Source: Rapana venosa (taxonomy: Eukaryota > Mollusca > Gastropoda > Neogastropoda > Muricidae). Taken from it: DNA of 64,000 nucleotides. The stretch covers positions 6,901,587 to 6,965,586 of the forward strand of contig CM054157.1 in the NCBI GenBank assembly GCA_028751875.1. The letters run 5' to 3'. Position numbers and translations under genes: made by a program. The notes under the pieces are model-generated. The model did no database searches. It had not been told where the DNA came from and saw only the letters and a program-made list of their open reading frames with translations. Below, one piece after another: positions 57,091 to 64,000 of this stretch (the stretch's first letter is position 1; every line of letters starts with the position of its first letter).

Positions 57091-57415
57091 TCCTGCCTGC
57101 CTGCTTGTCTCTAGGAATGAATGAATAACTGTTTCACTCATTCATTCATCCATTCATTCATTGGATGGTTGGTTGGCTAGTTGGCTGAACAGCTTTGGTT
57201 GGTTGGTTGGCTAGTTGACTGACGACTGATAAACTTGTATGGTCCACATATGATAGATAAAACAAATTTTTGTAAATTTTAACTGCCCTTGTGGTTGTAG
57301 AAAGAAAAAAGCAAAGGTTATCATGTGACACTTGTGTTATTCTGACAGCGTAAAAGGCCATAGTTCGGGGAAAGGGAGTACTTTCGGGTAGGACGTCATT
57401 ATAGCCGTGTATCAA
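57090..57415. other. ATTC/TTGG short arrays, no gene
   Basis: Short ATTC and GGTT arrays and A/T-rich sequence. Confidence 0.5.
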
Positions 57416-57960
57416 AAACCAAGGGGAAAGAGAGAAGAGAAAGAGAAGAGAAGAGAGAAAAGAGAGAGAAAGAGAAGAGAGAGAGAGAAGAAAACAACAG
57501 TGGCACAGGAGAGACAAAAGAAACAAGAAAGAAAGGAAGAGGGGGGAAAGAGAGAGAGAAACAACAGTGCCACGGAGAGACAGAAAAAAACGAGACAGAG
57601 AAAAGAGAGGGGGGGGGGGTAAGAAAAATAGACAACAAAAAGAAAGACAAAATAAGCAACAGAAAAGGGGAAGAGAAGAGGATAGGGGGGGACGGAAGGG
57701 GGGGAGATAAGGGGGGGGAAGAGGGGGTAGAAAAGAGACAACAGAAGACAGAGACAGAAATAGAGAAAGAAGAGACAAAAAAGAGAGATAAAAAAAAAGA
57801 TAGAGAGACACGGAGGGACAGAGAAAAGAGGAGAGACGACAGACAGAGGACAAGAGAAAGTTTTTTTATTTCAAAAAAAATAAGCACCCCTGCTTTTTAC
57901 CACCAGCCCCCAAAATTATCATTTTTTGTACATTTTTTTATTCTTCCCACCGCACCAATC
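57415..57960. repeat. GA-rich tract and degraded reverse SINE tail
   Basis: GA/GAAA tract to about 57860. Then TTTCAAAAAAAATAAGCACC, CCTGCTTTTTACCACCAGCC suggests a minus-strand type 2 tail in smoothed form. Confidence 0.6.
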
Positions 57961-58089
57961 CAACCAATCCTGTTGTTTATTTCCCCCCCGACCCCCAAGG
58001 CCATATGAGGGGTGTCACCCCTCAAATTTAAATCCGATTAAAACTGTGCAGCTATATCAATAAAACAGTATAAAACCCCCGTCATTTTC

Positions 58090-60540
58090 ATGAAAAAGAA
58101 TGGGGAAAGGCCCCGATGGGGTGGGGAAACCCATCAAACAGGGTATGAAAATAAAATAAAGGAAAAATCAATACCACAATCATCCATCTATGCACCAACC
58201 AACACAGTGGGGAAGAAAAAAAAGATACATTTTTTGAACAATTACACTGAAATGGGGAAAAAATACCAAAACCAGACTGAGGGAATAATGGGGACCTAAA
58301 TGCAAAAATCGGGAAAAAAAACAAAACCAAGAAAGACCATGGAAAAAAAAGATGTGGCACATAAAGACAACGGAAAAATTGGGGGAAACTGCATGACAAA
58401 AAACCTCCATTGGAGGGGCATTAATTGCCACCCGAAATCCACAAGCTACCCTTGTTCCCCCAAGGGAAGAAAAAAAACCAGATCGACCACCTATATCATT
58501 GGACATGGAGGAGATCGCTCCTAGATAAAAGAAGAGGGGACCGATTTGGCATGATCACCACCTTGTCACTGAACCCAAAAAAAAGGAAGCTAAAAAAGGG
58601 GGGATTGGGAAACCAAAGACAACAACTTTTTTGAGTGAAAAGCGCGAAACCCAAAGTAAAGAGTTTTTCACCCTCCACAAAACAATTTCCCAACACTGGG
58701 GGATCAAAACTACCACCCCCGCACACAAAAAACACAGGGGAAACAATGGGACAGCCTACTACAACCATGAAACGTGTTTAGACAAGACAGGGAAGGAAAA
58801 GGGGGTTTACAGCAACCCGGGCAAGCCATCGAGAACGAAGAACTGAAGAAAAAATTTTAGAACAAAGTGAAGCGGATAAGAGGGACAAACAACAACAAGA
58901 ACAAACCAAACGTAAAGAAACAAGAAAAACAAGCTTTCAATGACAATTGCAAGACAAGAAAGGGGGGCCGCCAAAAAAAACCCGGTTTTATAAACCCCAA
59001 AACGTAGGCAAGTACGGGGCAAACCCAAAACAAAATTCAAGATAAAAAGGGCCAAATATTCCCACAAACAACAAGATGCAAAGGGGAAACTTTTCAGCGA
59101 AGTTTCTCAAAAACCACCCCCCCAACTAAAGGAGATGTAAAGCGATCCACTCAATTAACAGCACCCCACCAAAAAAGGGAAGAATTACACAACACTCTCC
59201 AAGAATAAAACCCCTCCAGGACAACCTAACGCAGAATTTTTAAAAGCAATCCGAATTTGCATCTAAATTCTACGTCCCCTTTTTGCACTATATGGAGGAG
59301 AAACCACCAGCAGAGAAAGGGGTCACATAAGGCCCAACAAAGGGGCCCTGAACAATTTTTTAACAAAGGGGGAGGAATCACTCTGTTCTTTTCCACAAAT
59401 TCTGGCAAAAACACATCGGACGAATCCAAAGGGAGGGGCCAACAAAACCCAAAAGGGAAAAGGGAGGTTTTCCACCAGGGAAGAAATCATAGACCCAACT
59501 TTACCCCCTGCGCAACATCACGAACGTGCACGGGAAAGGCAGAACCTGTATATCAAATTCGTAATTTTGAAAAACCTTGAAGCATTTATCGAGAATGATG
59601 CCATACTCGACATATGAATTTCCCCATGAAAATTATTCAAGTCATTAGGAGCTTCTACAAAAACTTCATGCAATAGGGAAAAACAAAACCATTTCATGTA
59701 CAAACCGGCAGACAAGACTACCCCTGTCAGCACTCTCCAACCACATTGATTGGGATGAAAAAGACAACACTGACTATACGGGGCATCAGATGGACCCCCT
59801 TCTCAACGCTTTAAGACCCAATTTTCCGACGATCTGGCACTCTCCACATACCCACCTCACATTCAAAGAACAAACCAGCCAGCATTTTTGCACAGCAATA
59901 GGCCAAAAACCCGTCAAAGAAGACAGAGGGTGACCTGAAAATTTTTAAAACCCCCACCATCACAGTGAATGGGGAAGATTTACCACAACGAAATTCACGT
60001 ACCTCGGGGCACGTTAGTTTTTACGGCAACACAGCGACACAAGAAACCGATTTGCAAAGCAAGAAATGCTTTTTCAGAATCTGAACAAAGGGGGAAACGC
60101 CCAAAACACCAACCAAACTAAACTATACCAGCTTTTACTTTTCCAACCTTTTGTACGGCTCGGAGTGCTGAAAGGGTGACTGAGATGACCTCGAAAAAAA
60201 TATCCCCCATTTTCCCACAAGAATCCAAAAAATCTTGCGCATCTTTTGGGCCCGGAAACCTCCCAAAACCCCCCCGGAACTTTTTGCCCCCTTTCAAACC
60301 CGAAAGCATGACCCATCATCAGCTAGGGATGGGATGATGGTAAACCCCCGGAACAGGAAACTCGCCCCAACACCCCCACGGGCCCAGAGGGGAAAAAGCA
60401 AACGAGACACCCCAAAAACATTGGCTCGGACTGCGAAACAACTGAAGACCTTTCAGCAACCGGGGAACCTTCGGAAGCTGCCCAGGACAGACAGGGTGAA
60501 AACATTTTTTTCTGCCCTACGTCCAAAAAACAAGACAAAG
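58090..60540 (+). mobile_element. RTE-like LINE, heavily degraded text
   Basis: Blocks of an RTE-type protein in order but in shifting frames: YAPTNTV..KKIHF near 58189-58235 and a DHLYHWTWRRSLLD-like endonuclease block near 58480-58530. A SAEFLKA-like stretch follows near 59215-59250. Then ITVNGEDLP near 59950-59990, NLLYGSEC at 60144-60170, RIQKILRIFW near 60220-60250, and a C-terminal GKSKRDTPKTLARTAKQLKTFQ stretch near 60390-60455. The reverse transcriptase catalytic block is unreadable. Runs of A, C and G are longer than in any clean LINE here, so many frameshifts may be consensus errors. Confidence 0.65.
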
Positions 60541-61330
60541 GAAGTGGGGGAAGGAGGGGGGAAAGGAAGAAGAGGACGACTGGCACGAAACCAAAAAAAA
60601 AAAGACCAGAAGAGAGGGGGGAGGGGAAAGAGGGGGAAGGGGAGAGAGAGAGAAAACCCAGACAGGGGAAGGAGAAAAACCCAAAAGAAACAGCCCGACA
60701 GAGAAGAGAGAGGGGGAAAAAGAGAATACAAAAAAGAGAAAAAAAAAACGGGAAATGAGACAGACCAGCCCAACAAGACAACCCAGAGGAAAGGGGGGGG
60801 TGGAGGGAAAGGGGGGGGGATGAAAAGGGTGAAAAAAATAAAGAAGAACCAGAACGGGCCAGGCCTGAAACAAAAGGAAGGGAACCAGAAAGATAAAAGA
60901 ACAAGAAGGAGGGAGAGATAGGGAAAGGGGAGGAACGGGAAAACTGCGAACCCCCCCCAGGAAAACCAGAAAACGCAAACAGACGACAAGAAATTGGTTT
61001 TTATTCGGGAAAAAAAATAAGACTCTTTGCTCTTTCAACTGCCCCAGGACGCGGGGTAAAACATTTGTTTCTTCCCCCCGCCAATAACCCATTGTTGTTA
61101 AAGGTGACAACAGAGGCAGTATAGGGTGATCACCGCAACAAACCAGATTAATGTGAGTTTATAGATTAATAAGGGTATAAAAACCAACTCTACTGCCCCC
61201 CCTTTGTAGAAACGCCCGGGCCAACAAAAAGGGTCACCAGGACGGGCACCGCGTTGGGGGAAAAAACCCACATCAACCACACATAAAATGAGATAAACAA
61301 AACCAATCCTTAAAACAACCTTATTCTTAG
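60540..61330. other. A/G-rich smoothed sequence, no gene
   Basis: GA and GGGAAA-rich to about 60960, then mixed sequence. Large Arg/Lys/Gly frames are composition artefacts. Confidence 0.55.
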
Positions 61331-62280
61331 TGCCCAAACCCGCAACCTTTTCACTCAATCAACAGAAAAAGCCCGATTCTCCCAGGAAGTTAAAATGTGC
61401 CCGGTGGAAATCCCAAAAAGGATCTTCAGGGAGTCTGCAGTAAAATCTTGTAGTGCCTAATATCTTGACACTCCAGAAGCAGATGCTTAAAAGGTTACCG
61501 CACATCACAAGTCAACACCCTGGGGTTCCCTCTCCTTAAGCAAAATAAACGTGGTGATGTAGAAGCCCGTGTGTAGCCTGTGAGCATTGTTGCTTCCCTT
61601 CATTTTTTTCACACCAGAGGAAGAACTTCTTTCAGGTTGTAGGGCGAATTGGAAAGTTTGTTGTCCGCCTGAGCTTTCCATTCCTCTTGCCAGAGGACTG
61701 GGCGTACTGTTGCTTTTAGGTTCAGATCCGTGTTCAGGTAGACCTAGAAATCCTTCGTGGCGAGCGGTCAATCGTTTCGTTGCCCCGAATAACCCGGATC
61801 CAACCAAAAAAAATATCACCCCCCCCTCTCAAGGAATATTTTACAAATTTAGAACTTGAACTTAGGACGAAAGATGCTCCTACAAGCGATAGCCTCCAGA
61901 ACTGAGAACGAATCCGCACATTAAAAAACTTTCCTCCAAAGCTGAATCAGTTTCAGGGGAAAACAAGAGCGCTAAATTCGGCACGGTACACGAGCCTTAA
62001 GGGAAAGTGCTGGAAAGCGCAGATCCCTTGATGGTGGACAGTGGCGACACAGGCCACCCCTTCCTCAGACTTGGAGCTGTCTGTAAAAACGCTTGTACAG
62101 GACGAGGTAAGACTGACACAACTCTTGGAAAAAAAAGACCTTGTAAGCTGTGGAGCTGGTCACGTCCTTCCTATGAGCTGCCAGATCAAAGCGTACCACC
62201 GGGGTCTTCATCAGCATTATCGGCGTCTCGGGGAACTTAGGAAAATCACATATCGAACCAAAATCGATACCAGGACACTA
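61330..62280 (-). pseudogene. I-type LINE RNase H and C-terminal fragment
   Basis: Minus strand, from 62090 downward: FTDSSKSEEGVACVA at 62045-62090 (first RNase H Asp), YRAEFSALVF near 61960-61985 (Glu), an IRVIRGNETIDR stretch at 61770-61805, NNAHRLHTGFY near 61560-61595, and FKHLLLECQDIRHYKILLQ near 61445-61490. That is the usual order of RNase H, thumb-like region and zinc-knuckle-like C-terminus in I-type LINEs. Frameshifts separate the blocks. It differs from the element at 34260-41760. Confidence 0.75.
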
Positions 62281-62282
62281 TA

Positions 62283-62342
62283 GCCTCATCTTCCGAGAAA
62301 AAGCGGAACAGGTTTTCACGTGAGCGTGAGATGTTCTGCTGT
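62283..62342 (-). mobile_element. tRNA-SINE body fragment
   Basis: Reverse of CTTCCGAGAAAAAGCGGAAC, AGGTTTTCACGTGAGCGTGA, GATGTTCTGC. Both ends are missing. Confidence 0.6.
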
Positions 62343-62354
62343 AACAGAGCATCA

Positions 62355-63155
62355 GGCTAAGAGAGGGGGAGGGAGAGACAGAGAGAGACAGACAGAGACA
62401 GAGGGAAAGAGACATAAGGAAAGAGAGAGAGGGAGAGAGGGGGGAGAGAGAGAGAGAGAAAAAAAATGAGAGAGAGAGGGAGAGAGAGAGATAAAAGAAG
62501 AGAGAGGGGGGAGAAAGAGGATGTGAGAGAGAGAGGGAGAGAGAGAAGGGGAGAAAAACGGGGGGGAGAGTGAGGGAAGAAAGAGGGAGAGAGAAGGGGA
62601 GAGAGAAGGGGAGTGAGAGGAAGAGATAAATGGAGAAACGGAGAGAGAGAGGAAAGAGAGGAAAAGAGATTGGAGGGGAGAGGGGGGGAGTGAGAGAAAC
62701 AGAGGGGGAGAGAGAGGAAGCAGATAAAGAGAGACACAGAAAAAACAGAAGACTGACAGAGAGGCAGACAGACAGACAGACAGCGAAGATTTAGAACCAA
62801 TTTAACTTTTTTTCCCAAGATATTTTTTTAGAAAACATTTATAATTTATCCCTTTTGTTTAAAATGATGGGTCGTCGTCACACGAAACCAATTTCAAACA
62901 AAAATTTTCATACAGTTAAAAAAAGAAAAAAAGAATCAGTTGAAAAAAGCACGTACAGGTGGAAGGGGGAAGGGGTGCGCATGAGCGTGTGGGGAAGTGT
63001 GCCCTGTGTGTGTGTGGTGTGTGTGTGTGTGTGTGTGTTTTGTGTGTGTGTTGTGGTGTGTGTGTTGTGTGTTGGTGTGTGTGTTGGGTGTGTGTGTATG
63101 TGTGTGTGTGTTGGGGTGTGTGGTGTGTGTGTGTATGTGTGTGTTGGGGTGGAAT
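62355..63155. repeat. GA tract, spacer and TG tract
   Basis: GA/GGGAGA tract 62360-62785, A/T-rich spacer, TG tract 63005-63150. Confidence 0.85.
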
Positions 63156-63525
63156 AACCTAAGTGCTCCTGTTGTGCGTTAGCTCACTTCAGTCACAGAA
63201 GATTTCTGCTAGTTTATGTGAAATTCGGGCTGCTATCCGTCGCAAGACTGGTGCGTTGACATCCAGGAGCATTGCCACCCCTTATTTTTGTCCTACTGTG
63301 TGTGTGTTCATACAAAAGTGTTTTCTCTCACGATTTTTCTTAGGGGTAACGCTTATGTTTTTCCTCCTGTACTTTTCCAGGTGTTAGGTATGTTGCACAC
63401 TGGACCTCGGTTCATATCTGAGTCTCTGCTAAAAGCGTGTGTCTAGGGTCAGATCACTCTACCCTTACCGTTAGTGGATGGGATGAAAGTATTTGGGATG
63501 ATAATATATATTAATGATAATATAA
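63155..63525. other. Non-repetitive DNA, no gene recognised
   Basis: A 74-codon frame at 63163-63387 has no recognised feature. Nothing else seen. Confidence 0.45.
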
Positions 63526-63625
63526 TAAATTAATGCATGGAATTTTTATAGCGCTGGAAACTTGTAAAGCAACAATTCAAAGCGCTCAGATGATTTCCTA
63601 TTTTTATATCGATGATAATGAAAAC
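63525..63625 (-). mobile_element. SINE/LINE type 1 tail fragment
   Basis: Reverse strand carries AGCGCTTTGAATTGTTGCTT, TACAAGTTTCCAGCGCTATA and AATTCCATGCATTAATTTAT, the type 1 tail of 12079-12440 and 31150-31300. Confidence 0.75.
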
Positions 63626-63654
63626 TCAGCCAACATTTTTCCCTTTGTGGTGTG

Positions 63655-64000
63655 GGAGTGAGAGGAGAGAGAGAGGAGGAAGATTTTCCCTTTGTGTGTG
63701 GGAATAGAGAGAGAGAGAGAGAGAAGAGAGAGGGAGAGAAAGTGAGAGAGAGGCTGAGAGAGAGAGAGTGACAGAGACAGAGAGAGAGACAGAGAGGGAC
63801 AGAGACAGAGAGAGAGAGACAGAGACAGAGACAGAGGACAGCCAGGCAGACAGAGAGAAGAGAGAGAGAAAGTTATGAGCGCGCGTGCGTCCCAACGTGC
63901 GTGCGTACGTGCCAGCGAGCGAGCGTGCGTGCGTGCTTGCGCACGTGCTTTTGGTGCGTGCTAAAAAAAAAAATCATGGACATATATGGGTCTCTGACAC
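63655..64000. repeat. GA tract and CGTG-rich stretch at window end
   Basis: GA/GACA tract 63655-63870, then CGTGCGTGCG and GAGCGAGCGTGCG repeats 63880-63960. No gene. Confidence 0.85.

Noticed and set aside
60235..60921. 228-codon Arg/Lys-rich frame
   Set aside because: Its first half is the degraded RTE-like C-terminus in a wrong frame. The rest is GA-rich smoothed sequence.

Overview
The window looks like intergenic, repeat-saturated nuclear DNA of an invertebrate animal, probably a marine mollusc and perhaps a gastropod. The reasons are long CA/TG, GATA/GACA/CATA, GA/CT and ATT microsatellites, decayed non-LTR retrotransposons of three types (RTE-like, L2-like and RNase-H-bearing I-type), and many copies of tRNA-headed SINEs. 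The species call is inference. I find no operon, no bacterial or viral gene and no intact host gene. The only possible host exon is a weak candidate at 26311-26450. Nearly every long open frame is a microsatellite read as protein. A 500-N scaffold gap lies at 11487-11986.

Layout. 1-11486 (before the gap) is a contig whose content recurs, reverse-complemented and in the same order, at about 33527-53490. Positions 533-10080 match 42005-53490, and 10790-11440 match 33527-33960. The right copy differs by a 7.7 kb stretch of I-type LINE sequence (34260-41960), a 2 kb RTE fragment (50843-52891) and a SINE tail (about 43900-44030). Each arm is itself an older, diverged palindrome (left halves about 1400-5400 and 6200-9900, right halves about 42190-45960 and 46900-50520) folded around GAA/TTC tracts. 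So four copies of one half-unit are present. Between the arms lie tRNA-SINE copies, a nearly full-length RTE-like element with a 9 bp target-site duplication (14254-17384), an RTE 3' end (19917-20335), an inverted pair of unknown 340 bp repeats (22866-23200 and 25408-25757), a chimeric tRNA/5S-rRNA SINE with a perfect 16 bp target duplication (28407-28690), an L2-like 3' end (29560-30375) and an opposed L2-like reverse transcriptase fragment (30380-30780). To the right of the arms are a CAG/TAG trinucleotide array (54029-54515), a badly degraded RTE-like element (58090-60540) and an antisense I-type RNase H/C-terminal fragment (61330-62335).

How the parts relate. The LINEs are the likely source of the enzymes that move the SINEs. 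The SINE bodies end in one of two different 3' tails, and one of these tails resembles the 3' end of the L2-like element in the same window. Sequence quality is uneven. Stretches 1-3900, 34300-40600 and 57850-61400 show homopolymer-smoothed consensus, pure T121 and G72/G40 runs and hybrid segments, so reading-frame breaks there may be technical. All identities and boundaries were judged by eye. Microsatellite and repeat edges are approximate.
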